Notes: a model not told the origin generated them from the sequence alone. A stretch of DNA of 6,209 bases from Caccovicinus sp964425595 (GCA_964425595.1 CAYRMW010000077.1:1-6209), one strand, 5' to 3'. Shown: positions 1-6,209, counted from the stretch's first letter. Translations and numbers: made by a program.

Positions 1-23
1 AAATTTAGCACAAAAAACACCTG

Positions 24-37
24 TTGTATTCATACAA
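24..37. promoter_or_regulatory. 14-bp palindrome over the -35 box, candidate operator
   Basis: The arms TTGTAT (24-29) and ATACAA (32-37) are exact reverse complements separated by 2 nt. The left arm is the -35 hexamer and the right arm lies in the spacer, so a dimeric regulator bound here would block RNA polymerase. The overlap is seen directly; the operator role is inference. No regulator gene is present in the window, and a short AT-rich palindrome can arise by chance. Confidence 0.35.
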
Positions 38-52
38 TGCCTGTATTATAAT
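24..52 (+). promoter_or_regulatory. Sigma-A type promoter of the alpha/beta hydrolase gene
   Basis: A perfect -10 box, TATAAT, lies at 47-52. A partial -35 box, TTGTAT (consensus TTGACA), lies at 24-29, and the spacer is exactly 17 nt. Transcription would start near position 59, giving a 5' leader of about 65 nt before the ATG at 124. The surrounding DNA is AT-rich. No other promoter of this quality was seen in the window. The -35 box is one arm of a palindrome, so the promoter may be repressible. Confidence 0.75.
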
Positions 53-107
53 GGTGGAAACAGGAAATTCGATGCAGCAGCGCATTGATGTATGACCGAA
101 AAAAACC

Positions 108-113
108 AGGAGG
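108..113 (+). promoter_or_regulatory. Ribosome binding site fixing the hydrolase start
   Basis: AGGAGG ends 10 nt before the ATG at 124. The in-frame upstream candidates, TTG at 85 and ATG at 88, have no comparable site before them and would place this motif inside the coding region. The start at 124 is therefore preferred. Confidence 0.75.
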
Positions 114-123
114 AACACAGGGA

Positions 124-1074
124 ATGAGTACAAAAAACAAATTTTTGACCACCGTGATCATAGGCACGGGAGCCGCTGCTTCCATGGCTTTGATCAATAA
201 ATATATTCAGTTATCCGCAGCAAGGAAAAACATCCTGGAAGATTCGGAGTCTCTTTGCTATCGCTGGCGTTTCGGAAATATCCATTACAAGAAGTCCGGA
301 AGCGGCAAACCGCTGCTTCTGATCCACGATCTGACCTCTTCATCAAGCAGTTATGAATGGAATCTGATCATTCGTCCCTTAAGTGAGCATTTCACCGTAT
401 ACACGATCGACCTTTTAGGATGCGGGCGTTCAGAAAAGCCAAATATGACCTATACCAATTACATATATGTGCAGCTGATCTGCGATTTCATCAAATCGAT
501 CATCGGAAGGCGGACCAGCGTAGTGACCAGCGGCTCCTCTGCCCCTCTCGCGCTGATGGCCTGCAGCAGCAATACCGACCTTTTTGACAGTCTCTTTTTT
601 ATTAATCCGGACAGTCTTTATTCCTGCGGGAAAGTACCGGGAAAGTCCGCGCGGTTATATAAATTCATTCTGGATTGCCCGATCATCGGTACCTTGATTT
701 ATCACATTGCATGCAGCTGGCAGAATATTCAAAAGCAATTTATCGACGAGTACTACAAGAATCCCTTCTCGGTACGGGGAAATATCATCGATGCCTACTA
801 TGAAGCGGCTCACCTTGGGAAGTCGCCGAAATCCCTTTATGCGAGTACGATCTGCCATTACACAACATGCAATATCATTAATGCGCTGAAAAAAGTAGAC
901 AACAGCATTTATCTTGTGGGGAGCCAGTCGATTCCGGATATGGAAGAACGAATCGAGGAATATCGAAAGTATAATCCCGCCATCGAATCCACCATACTGA
1001 CCGAAGGAAAATACCTGCCTCATCTGGAGTGTCCTTCTTCGGTTCTTCAGGCGATTCATACCTATTTGTATTAA
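124..1074 (+). CDS. Alpha/beta-hydrolase-fold protein, N-terminally membrane-anchored, active site degraded
   Basis: This is a 316-residue protein. A short basic N-terminus (K4, K6) leads into a hydrophobic segment at about 8-24, likely a single membrane anchor, with no lipobox cysteine. The hydrolase domain starts near residue 50. It shows the strand-loop LLLIHD (64-69), where most relatives have HG, and DLLGCGRSEKP (96-106), a family hallmark. The nucleophile elbow appears to be SGSSA (136-140), with Ser138 as candidate nucleophile. The canonical acid position after strand LVG (264-266) reads SQS, with no Asp. The usual GH of the catalytic histidine reads GK (295-296), although PHLE (299-302) follows. 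It may be an altered or non-catalytic hydrolase; the substrate is unknown. It has its own promoter and is convergent with the rsmG operon. I recall similar proteins in Clostridia, but this is not checked by search. Confidence 0.85.
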   Translation: MSTKNKFLTTVIIGTGAAASMALINKYIQLSAARKNILEDSESLCYRWRFGNIHYKKSGSGKPLLLIHDLTSSSSSYEWNLIIRPLSEHFTVYTIDLLGCGRSEKPNMTYTNYIYVQLICDFIKSIIGRRTSVVTSGSSAPLALMACSSNTDLFDSLFFINPDSLYSCGKVPGKSARLYKFILDCPIIGTLIYHIACSWQNIQKQFIDEYYKNPFSVRGNIIDAYYEAAHLGKSPKSLYASTICHYTTCNIINALKKVDNSIYLVGSQSIPDMEERIEEYRKYNPAIESTILTEGKYLPHLECPSSVLQAIHTYLY

Positions 1075-1078
1075 GAAC

Positions 1079-1125
1079 GGACGGCAGGAAGCATTGGGAA
1101 ATATTCTTCATGCTTCCTGCCGTCC
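1079..1125. terminator. Bidirectional intrinsic terminator between convergent genes
   Basis: The arms 1079-1094 and 1110-1125 are perfectly complementary over 16 bp, with a 15-nt loop. The hairpin begins 4 nt after the hydrolase stop codon and lies 18 nt beyond the rsmG stop codon on the other strand. T-runs on both sides are short and broken (TTCATTCG on plus; GTTCTTAAT on minus). The stem is strong and the tails are weak. Its position between two converging gene ends supports a role in both directions. Confidence 0.8.
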
Positions 1126-1143
1126 TTCATTCGTCCTGTTGAT

Positions 1144-1881
1144 TTAGTTGTGCAGCGGATTTTTTGCCGGCATCCCTGCCTTTCGCGGATACTTCTTCGG
1201 CGTCGGCTTCACCTTTTGTATCCGGACAAAACTTCGTTTCATTTCAGTGCCGGGCAGGCAAAAGGGATAAATGTCCTTGACTTTACCCCCGAGGATCCCT
1301 ATTCCGTAGCGGGCAGCCTCCGTTTCTTCCTCTACCTCCCCGGATTTATAAGAAATAAACGCGCCTCCGGTTTTGACCAGCGGGAGACAATACTCCGAAA
1401 GCGTGGACAGATTCGCTACCGCCCGGGATACGGCCAGATCGTACTGTTCTCTTCTGGCCGGATCATGTCCGCAATCCTCTGCCCTCCCATGAACTGCTTT
1501 TATCCCGGTCAGGGACAGGGCAGCAAATACTTCCTCCAAAAATTTAACCCGTTTATTCAGGGAATCCAAAAGTGTCAGACGACATTCCGGAAAAGCGATC
1601 TTAAGCGGGATGCCCGGAAATCCTCCCCCCGTTCCCACATCGATGATCTGCAAGGCAGCGCCTTTGTTGAGTTCCGGCAGGATCTTTACCAGAGACAGGC
1701 TGTCCACAAAATGCTTTGTGATCACTTCCTCCTCCCCGGTGATCGCCGTCAGGTTCACAGACTGATTTTTCTCGATCAGCATTTCGTAGTACCGGTAAAA
1801 CTGTTCGATCTTCTTTTCTTCTAACGTCACCCCGATTTCGCCAAGCTGTTTCTCCATCTGGACTTTAAAGCTGTTTCTCAT
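1144..1881 (-). CDS. rsmG: 16S rRNA (guanine527-N7)-methyltransferase RsmG (GidB)
   Basis: RsmG transfers a methyl group from S-adenosylmethionine to N7 of G527 (E. coli numbering) of 16S rRNA, in the 530 loop of the small subunit. The protein has 245 residues, a normal length. Visible motifs are NLTAI (43-47), the SAM-binding loop DVGTGGGFPGIPLKI (81-95), LLDSLNKRVKFL (104-115), GRAED (132-136), SRAVANL (152-158), and the conserved C-terminal stretch PTPKKYPRKAGMPAKNPL (227-244). The start at 1881 is chosen because AAGGAGG (complement of 1886-1892) lies just before it. The 4-nt spacing is a little short, but the alternative Met9 has no ribosome site. It is the last gene of the minus-strand operon, 76 nt after mnmG, and probably co-transcribed with it. 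In the family, loss of this enzyme gives low-level streptomycin resistance. Nothing in the reading frame looks damaged. Confidence 0.97.
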   Translation of the reverse strand: MRNSFKVQMEKQLGEIGVTLEEKKIEQFYRYYEMLIEKNQSVNLTAITGEEEVITKHFVDSLSLVKILPELNKGAALQIIDVGTGGGFPGIPLKIAFPECRLTLLDSLNKRVKFLEEVFAALSLTGIKAVHGRAEDCGHDPARREQYDLAVSRAVANLSTLSEYCLPLVKTGGAFISYKSGEVEEETEAARYGIGILGGKVKDIYPFCLPGTEMKRSFVRIQKVKPTPKKYPRKAGMPAKNPLHN

Positions 1882-1906
1882 GAAACCTCCTTCTCATCGC
1901 CTGATC

Positions 1907-1923
1907 TTCCCTGTGCAAGGGAA
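1907..1923 (-). other. Small hairpin in the mnmG-rsmG gap
   Basis: TTCCCT and AGGGAA form a perfect 6-bp stem with a 5-nt loop, about 35 nt after the mnmG stop and 25 nt before the rsmG start. No U-tract follows on the minus strand, so it is not a typical terminator. It could affect mRNA stability between the two genes, but it is short enough to be chance. Confidence 0.3.
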
Positions 1924-1957
1924 TCCTTTTTCCTGCGCACCGCCTGTTCCTGCCTGT

Positions 1958-3835
1958 TTATCGCCGCATCTGCTCCATATATACCAGCAGAACCGAAATA
2001 TCCGCCGGGGATACGCCGGAAATACGGGAAGCCTGTCCGATACTGGCCGGTTTTCTCTCATTTAACTTAAACATCGCTTCTTTTCTCAGGCTTTTGACCT
2101 TAGAATAATCAAAATCTTCCGGAATCTTCCTGTTTTCCAGCTTCTTAAACTGCGCGACCTGCTGCATCTGGCGCTTAATGTACCCTTCATATTTAATGTT
2201 AATGTTCACCTGCTCCTGGACATCATACGGAAGGGATGGCCGGTCATCGTCTAATTCAGTTAACATAAAATAATCCAGTTCCGGCCGCTTGATCAACTCC
2301 GTGAGTTTTGTTCCCGACTTAAGCGCCGTGCTTCCATGCCTGAACAGAAAGTCCTGCACCTTTTCTCCGGCTCCAATATTTACCATTTCCAGCCGCCGGA
2401 TCTCTTCTTCAATGGCTTTTTCTTTCCACAGAAGACGCTCATACTCCTCCCGGCTGACCAGTCCGATGGCATACCCGATCTTACGGAGCCGCAGATCCGC
2501 ATTATCCTGCCGCAGCAGGAGGCGATATTCCGCCCTGGAAGTCATCATCCGGTAAGGCTCACGGTTCTCCTTTGTCACCAGATCATCGATCAGCACGCCG
2601 ATATACGCCTGCGACCGGTCAAGAACCACCGGTTCCCGGTGCAGGATCTCCATCGCCGCATTAACCCCTGCCATAAATCCCTGGACCGCCGCTTCCTCGT
2701 AACCCGAACTTCCATTAAACTGTCCTCCGGAGAAAAGCCCGCGGATCTTTTTAAATTCAAGCGTAGCCTTAAGCTGCAGAGAATTGATGCAGTCGTATTC
2801 GATCGCGTAAGCGTTCCTGACGATTTTTACCTTCTCAAGCCCCGGCACTGTACGGTACATGACATACTGCACATCCTCCGGCAGTGAACTGGACATGCCG
2901 GCTAAGTACATCTCATTCGTATACAGTCCTTCCGGTTCCACGAACACCTGATGCCGGTCTTTATCCGGGAATTTCACCACCTTATCTTCGATCGACGGGC
3001 AATACCGGGGTCCGGTTCCTTCGATCTCGCCCGAGAAGAGGGGGGATCTGTCCAGATTTTCCCGGATGATCCTGTGGGTCTCTTCATTTGTATAGGTAAG
3101 CCAGCAGGAAACCTGCTCCTTCTGGACGGTTTCCGTATCGGTCGAAAAAGAGAACGGTACGACGCGCTCATCACCGAACTGTTCTTCCATTTTGGAAAAA
3201 TCAATACTCCGCCGGTCTACCCTTGCCGGCGTCCCCGTCTTGAACCGGAACATCTCGATCCCATTGGCCTTCAGCGAATCCGTCAGATGGTCCGCCGCCT
3301 GCAGACCGTTTGGTCCGGTACGATTGCTGACTTCCCCATAGATGCAGCGGGCCCGCAGATAAGTCCCCGTGCAAAGAACCGCTGCCTTCACATGGTAAAT
3401 CGCGTCGGATACGGTCTTAACTCCGGTAAGGATGCCCTCTTCCACGATGATTTCCGAAACCTCCGCCTGGCGGATCGTCAGATGATCGGTGTTTTCCAGG
3501 GTTATGCGCATCTGTTTGGTGTATTCCTGCTTATCCGCCTGCGCCCGAAGGGAATGGACCGCCGGCCCTTTCGATTCGTTCAGCATCCTGGACTGGATGA
3601 AGGTCTTATCAATATTTTTTCCCATTTCTCCGCCGAGGGCGTCCAGCTCTCTGACCAGATGTCCCTTGGAGCTTCCGCCGATATTGGGATTGCAGGGCAT
3701 CAGGGCAATACTGTCCACACTGACAGTAAAAAGAATCGTCTCCAATCCAAGCCTCGCGCAGGCCAGAGCCGCTTCGCATCCGGCATGACCCGCGCCCACC
3801 ACAGCCACATCATAAGTTTCTTCCAACAACGCCAT
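1958..3835 (-). CDS. mnmG: tRNA uridine-5-carboxymethylaminomethyl modification enzyme MnmG (GidA)
   Basis: MnmG is the FAD-dependent partner of MnmE. The complex uses methylene-tetrahydrofolate, GTP and glycine or ammonium to add a (carboxymethyl)aminomethyl group to C5 of the wobble uridine (U34) of certain tRNAs, in the cytoplasm. The protein has 625 residues, typical of the long form. The N-terminal Rossmann motif GAGHAGCE (14-21) binds FAD. Family signatures follow: MPCNPNIGG (46-54), SKGPAVHSLRAQADK (88-102), GTGPRYCPSIEDK (273-285) and GQFNGSSGYEEAAVQG (371-386). Cys48 and Cys279 appear to match the two conserved cysteines of the family. The C-terminal helical region, including RISGVSPADISVLL (604-617), is the part that contacts MnmE in relatives. 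GGAGG (complement of 3842-3846) lies 6 nt before the ATG. Only 30 nt separate it from the mnmE stop, so the two partners are almost certainly on one transcript. Confidence 0.98.
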   Translation of the reverse strand: MALLEETYDVAVVGAGHAGCEAALACARLGLETILFTVSVDSIALMPCNPNIGGSSKGHLVRELDALGGEMGKNIDKTFIQSRMLNESKGPAVHSLRAQADKQEYTKQMRITLENTDHLTIRQAEVSEIIVEEGILTGVKTVSDAIYHVKAAVLCTGTYLRARCIYGEVSNRTGPNGLQAADHLTDSLKANGIEMFRFKTGTPARVDRRSIDFSKMEEQFGDERVVPFSFSTDTETVQKEQVSCWLTYTNEETHRIIRENLDRSPLFSGEIEGTGPRYCPSIEDKVVKFPDKDRHQVFVEPEGLYTNEMYLAGMSSSLPEDVQYVMYRTVPGLEKVKIVRNAYAIEYDCINSLQLKATLEFKKIRGLFSGGQFNGSSGYEEAAVQGFMAGVNAAMEILHREPVVLDRSQAYIGVLIDDLVTKENREPYRMMTSRAEYRLLLRQDNADLRLRKIGYAIGLVSREEYERLLWKEKAIEEEIRRLEMVNIGAGEKVQDFLFRHGSTALKSGTKLTELIKRPELDYFMLTELDDDRPSLPYDVQEQVNINIKYEGYIKRQMQQVAQFKKLENRKIPEDFDYSKVKSLRKEAMFKLNERKPASIGQASRISGVSPADISVLLVYMEQMRR

Positions 3836-3865
3836 TCCAATCCTCCACTATCCTGCTCATTTTTC

Positions 3866-5239
3866 CTATTTTCCCATACAGAATTTGCTGAAAATCGCGT
3901 TTACCAGATCGTCTTCCACGGCCTCGCCGATGACCTTGCCCAGCTGTTCATACGCATCCATCAAATCAATCGAATAAAAGTCCTCCGGAAGTCCCCCTTC
4001 GATGCTCTCTTCCACTCTCCGGATACTGGCAAGGCTTTCCTCCAAGGCCGCCTTCTGGCGCACGTTCGTGATAGTCACCTGGTCGTTGAAACGGATCTCT
4101 CCCCGGTAAAAAAGTCTTCGGATCTCTTCTTCCAGCTGATCAATGCCCGTCTCCTCCTTAACCGACACCGGGATCACCTTGCGTCGGCACTTTTCCTCCA
4201 GCTCTTCCGGCGAAAGCACGACTTCCAGATCGGTCTTATTGAATAAAAGGATCGCCTTTTTATCCCGGATAAAGCGGATGATCTCCCGGTCATTTTCATC
4301 CAACGGCCTGGAGGCATCGATCACATAGATGATCAGATCGGCGTCTGCCGCCGCCTTTTTCGACCGGTCCACGCCCATTTTTTCCACAAGATCTTCCGTA
4401 TCCCGGATGCCTGCGGTGTCGACCACCTTCAACGTGATCCCCCCAAGAGAAAGCTTCTCTTCAAGCGTATCCCTGGTGGTCCCGGCGATATCCGTGACGA
4501 TTGCCCGCTCCTCACCCAAAAGCACGTTAAGCAGGGAAGATTTGCCCGCGTTCGGCTTGCCGACGATCACGGTCCTGACCCCCTCCGTCATGACTCTTCC
4601 ATTGTCAAAGGAAGTGATCATGTTCTGCAGTTCTTCTTTCAGCGGACAAAGATCGTTCCTTAACTGTTCGCTGAAGCCTTCCAGCGAGATATGCTCCGGA
4701 TCATCCAGCGCCGACTCGATAAACGCAATCTGGTATAAGATCTTCTCCCTGAGATCACGGATCTTTCGGGAAACGGAGCCGCCCAGCTGACTGACGGAGG
4801 ATTTCAGCGCGTACTCATTTTCTGCCCGGATCACATCAGCTACCGCCTCCGCCTGGGACAGATCGATCCTGCCATTTAAAAAAGCTCTCTTTGTAAATTC
4901 TCCCGGCTCTGCCGCCCTGGCCCCGTTCCTGATCACGGTTTCCAGGATCCTCTTCATCATCCATACTCCGCCGTGACAGTCAATTTCCACCGTATTCTCC
5001 GCGGTATAACTATGAGGCCCTTTCATGATCAGGACGAGAACTTCATCCAGTTTCTCCTCTCCATCATAAATGAACCCGTAGTGGATCCGGTGCGAGATAT
5101 CCGTATCGATCTGCTTTCCGCTTTTGGTGCGGAAGATCCGCCGGATAACCGCGAAAGCATCCTCGCCGCTGATCCGGATAATGCCTATTCCTGAATTGGA
5201 AAGTGCCGTGGCGATTGCCGCAATCGTATCCTGTTTCAT
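3866..5239 (-). CDS. mnmE: tRNA modification GTPase MnmE (TrmE)
   Basis: MnmE is the GTPase and folate-binding half of the MnmE-MnmG complex for U34 modification of tRNA. From the chosen start it has 457 residues, the usual family length. The N-terminal folate-binding domain covers about 1-118 and contains GPHSYTAENTVEIDCHGG (74-91). A helical domain with NGRIDLSQAEAVADVI (122-137) follows. The inserted G domain starts near 220, with P-loop GKPNAGKSS (227-235), G2 GTTRDT (253-258), G3 DTAG (274-277), G4 NKTD (334-337) and a G5-like SVK (359-361). The protein ends in FCMGK (453-457), matching the conserved C-terminal FC-x-GK with its catalytically important cysteine (Cys454). The open frame continues 64 codons upstream to 5431. 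The start at 5239 is preferred because GGGAGG lies 5 nt before it and the family begins with this MKQDTIAAIATA-like sequence. Confidence 0.98.
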   Translation of the reverse strand: MKQDTIAAIATALSNSGIGIIRISGEDAFAVIRRIFRTKSGKQIDTDISHRIHYGFIYDGEEKLDEVLVLIMKGPHSYTAENTVEIDCHGGVWMMKRILETVIRNGARAAEPGEFTKRAFLNGRIDLSQAEAVADVIRAENEYALKSSVSQLGGSVSRKIRDLREKILYQIAFIESALDDPEHISLEGFSEQLRNDLCPLKEELQNMITSFDNGRVMTEGVRTVIVGKPNAGKSSLLNVLLGEERAIVTDIAGTTRDTLEEKLSLGGITLKVVDTAGIRDTEDLVEKMGVDRSKKAAADADLIIYVIDASRPLDENDREIIRFIRDKKAILLFNKTDLEVVLSPEELEEKCRRKVIPVSVKEETGIDQLEEEIRRLFYRGEIRFNDQVTITNVRQKAALEESLASIRRVEESIEGGLPEDFYSIDLMDAYEQLGKVIGEAVEDDLVNAIFSKFCMGK

Positions 5240-5244
5240 CCTTT

Positions 5245-5250
5245 CCTCCC
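5245..5250 (-). promoter_or_regulatory. Ribosome binding site fixing the mnmE start
   Basis: On the minus strand GGGAGG lies 5 nt before the ATG at 5239. It settles the start against the in-frame upstream codons that would add up to 64 residues, rich in Arg and Gly and unlike any MnmE N-terminus. Confidence 0.85.
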
Positions 5251-5324
5251 AAACGATGATACCGGGCATCCGGACTGCCGTTCTGCCCCGGGTTCTCACC
5301 TTCTGCGCCTTCCCGCGTGTGAAC

Positions 5325-5385
5325 AAAAAGAGTGTGAAAGCAACGCCGCCGGCCATACTGCCGCAGGTTTTTGCTGCCTTCACAC
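5325..5385 (-). terminator. Intrinsic terminator or attenuator between jag and mnmE
   Basis: Reading the minus strand, the arms 5385-5373 and 5344-5332 form a 13-bp stem with two G-U pairs and a 28-nt loop, which itself contains a small CGGC/GCCG hairpin. The tract TCTTTTT follows directly (5331-5325). The two G-U pairs would be A-C mismatches in a plus-strand transcript, so the structure fits minus-strand transcription best. It begins 55 nt after the jag stop codon and ends 85 nt before the mnmE start. No convincing promoter was seen between it and mnmE, so partial read-through is the simplest reading. Confidence 0.65.
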
Positions 5386-5440
5386 CCCTTTTTCGTCGTC
5401 TGCCCCATCTGCATGACCGACCCGATATCATCCTGTTCGT

Positions 5441-6124
5441 CTATCTTTGCTCTCTCGAAAAATCCTTAAAGCCATCCCGGTTCTTCTCTTTCCGTCCGGA
5501 ATCTCTCTTCAGCACGACCACCACATGGCGGAACGGCTCCTCACCCTCGCTTCTGGTCGTTACGTACTTGTCATTCTGAAGCGCTGCATGAATAATTCTT
5601 CTCTCGTAAGGGTTCATCGGCTCCAGGGAAACCGGACGCTTCGTTCTCTTTACTTTGTAGGCGATATTCTTTGCCAGCGTCTCCAGGGTTTCTTTTCTGC
5701 GGCTGCGGTAATTTTCCGTATCCAGCTTCACGCGGATATAGGATTCGCTTTCCTTATTGACCACCATTCCCACCAGATACTGAAGGGAATCCAGGGTCTG
5801 CCCGCGCTTGCCGATGAGGATTCCCATATCCTCCCCTGCCAGATCGATGGACAACTCCTTCTCTTCTTCCTTGTAGGAGGTCTCGATGGTCACCTGAACG
5901 TGCATGGCTTCAAATACCTGGTTCAGAAACTCGATTGCTTTATCTTCAATCGTCACTTCCTTCTTTGCCCGGATAATGGCCGGTTTTGCACCAATGCCCA
6001 GAAAACCCGTGCTGCCTTTTTCCACCACTTCATAAACCAATTTATCGCTCGTGGTTTCCAGTTGAATCAGGGCTTTTGTAATTGCCTCATCTACCGTTTT
6101 GGCAGAAACCGTGATCATATCCAT
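5441..6124 (-). CDS. jag: Jag/KhpB, SpoIIIJ-associated KH-R3H RNA-binding protein
   Basis: This is a cytoplasmic RNA-binding protein that in several Firmicutes acts with the small KH protein KhpA. Relatives influence cell division, cell shape and mRNA or small-RNA fate. The protein has 227 residues, close to the Bacillus form. The Jag-N domain (about 1-52) carries the signature STGFLGIGAKPA (38-49). The KH domain (about 75-153) has the RNA-binding loop GKRG (105-108) within ILIGKRGQTLDSLQYLV. The R3H domain (about 160-206) has Arg175-x3-His179 in NPYERRIIHAAL. The tail is highly charged. An ATG at 6142 is in frame, but it starts only 5 nt upstream of AGGAGG, which would then be translated. 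The start at 6124, 7 nt after AGGAGG, is preferred; Met3 is a weaker alternative. yidC is expected directly upstream, the usual partner in this gene order. Confidence 0.96.
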   Translation of the reverse strand: MDMITVSAKTVDEAITKALIQLETTSDKLVYEVVEKGSTGFLGIGAKPAIIRAKKEVTIEDKAIEFLNQVFEAMHVQVTIETSYKEEEKELSIDLAGEDMGILIGKRGQTLDSLQYLVGMVVNKESESYIRVKLDTENYRSRRKETLETLAKNIAYKVKRTKRPVSLEPMNPYERRIIHAALQNDKYVTTRSEGEEPFRHVVVVLKRDSGRKEKNRDGFKDFSREQR

Positions 6125-6131
6125 GCGATCT

Positions 6132-6137
6132 CCTCCT
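6132..6137 (-). promoter_or_regulatory. Ribosome binding site fixing the jag start
   Basis: AGGAGG on the minus strand lies 7 nt before the ATG at 6124. The upstream in-frame ATG at 6142 would translate the site itself, so it is unlikely to be the start. Confidence 0.85.
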
Positions 6138-6156
6138 ATCATTTATTATTGTTGTA

Positions 6157-6198
6157 GGCGATTGTTAAATCGCCAAACCCATTGATTTTACTGGGTTT
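6157..6198 (-). repeat. Two adjacent small hairpins upstream of jag
   Basis: On the minus strand, AAACCCA and TGGGTTT (6198-6192 and 6181-6175) form a perfect 7-bp stem with a 10-nt loop. The next base starts a second perfect 7-bp stem, GGCGATT and AATCGCC (6174-6168 and 6163-6157), with a 4-nt loop. Neither is followed by a U-tract, so they do not look like terminators. They lie between the presumed end of yidC and the jag ribosome site, and might protect or direct processing of the mRNA there. Confidence 0.45.
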
Positions 6199-6200
6199 TC

Positions 6201-6209
6201 TTACTTCTT
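6201..6209 (-). CDS. Possible last two codons and stop of the upstream gene (yidC expected)
   Basis: The minus strand at the window edge reads AAG AAG TAA, two lysines and a stop. Jag is commonly preceded by yidC (spoIIIJ), a membrane protein insertase whose C-terminus is often lysine-rich, and the stop lies 76 nt before the jag start. Nine bases cannot identify a gene. The call rests on gene order alone. Confidence 0.3.
   Translation of the reverse strand, partial: KK

Noticed and set aside
1150..1824. 224-codon plus-strand open frame opposite rsmG
   Set aside because: It is entirely antisense to rsmG, whose motifs are all in place, and it has no recognisable domain.
3710..3727. Inverted repeat ACTGTC-CACACT-GACAGT
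   Set aside because: It lies inside mnmG, where it encodes part of the conserved N-terminal region (around TVSVDSIAL). There is no sign of a regulatory role.
2951..4246. 431-codon plus-strand open frame opposite mnmG and mnmE
   Set aside because: It lies antisense to two highly conserved genes with intact motifs, has no ribosome binding site that I could see, and its translation resembles no family. It is a by-product of codon bias on the other strand.
5240..5431. 64-codon in-frame upstream extension of mnmE
   Set aside because: It adds an Arg/Gly-rich stretch unlike any MnmE N-terminus, runs across the terminator-like hairpin, and ignores the GGGAGG site placed correctly for the ATG at 5239.
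5447..6157. 236-codon plus-strand open frame opposite jag
   Set aside because: It is antisense to a complete Jag protein with Jag-N, KH and R3H signatures; its sequence shows no recognisable motif.
1..6209. Replication origin or DnaA-box cluster, given the origin-linked gene order
   Set aside because: No TTATCCACA-type box was seen in the intergenic stretches. Similar strings such as CTGTCCACA fall singly inside coding genes.
1..6209. Mobile element, CRISPR array, tRNA, or defence system
   Set aside because: No transposase, terminal repeats, regularly spaced repeats, tRNA-like cloverleaf or defence-associated domain was recognised. The window is nearly filled by conserved housekeeping genes and one hydrolase-fold gene.

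Overview
This window is most likely chromosomal DNA from an anaerobic Gram-positive bacterium of the class Clostridia, probably the family Lachnospiraceae. The grounds are strong AGGAGG-type ribosome binding sites, roughly balanced GC content, the gene order jag-mnmE-mnmG-rsmG, and protein wording such as the DDPEHISLEGF stretch in MnmE. The family-level assignment comes from remembered sequence patterns and is less certain than the Clostridia-level one. This gene order is usually found near the replication origin, following rpmH-rnpA-yidD-yidC. No origin or DnaA-box cluster is visible in the window.

Layout: positions 1-123 hold a good sigma-A type promoter with a 14-bp palindrome over its -35 box. 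It drives a plus-strand gene (124-1074) for an N-terminally membrane-anchored alpha/beta-hydrolase-fold protein. A perfect 16-bp hairpin (1079-1125) lies between this gene and the end of the facing minus-strand operon, and probably stops transcription from both sides. The rest reads on the minus strand, from right to left. It starts with a possible last two codons of the upstream gene (yidC expected), then two small adjacent hairpins, jag/khpB (6124-5441), a 201-nt gap containing an intrinsic-terminator-like hairpin, mnmE (5239-3866), mnmG (3835-1958) and rsmG (1881-1144).

How the genes work together: MnmE (GTPase) and MnmG (FAD enzyme) form one complex that modifies the wobble uridine of certain tRNAs. 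RsmG methylates G527 of 16S rRNA. Jag/KhpB is a KH-R3H RNA-binding protein. The minus-strand cluster is therefore an RNA modification and RNA-binding block, conserved and essentially ordinary. All four proteins look full length with their key motifs intact.

I found no mobile element, CRISPR array, tRNA, rRNA or convincing novel system. The points most worth a second look are the terminator-like structure that may uncouple mnmE-mnmG-rsmG from jag, the degraded catalytic triad of the hydrolase, and the palindrome over its promoter.
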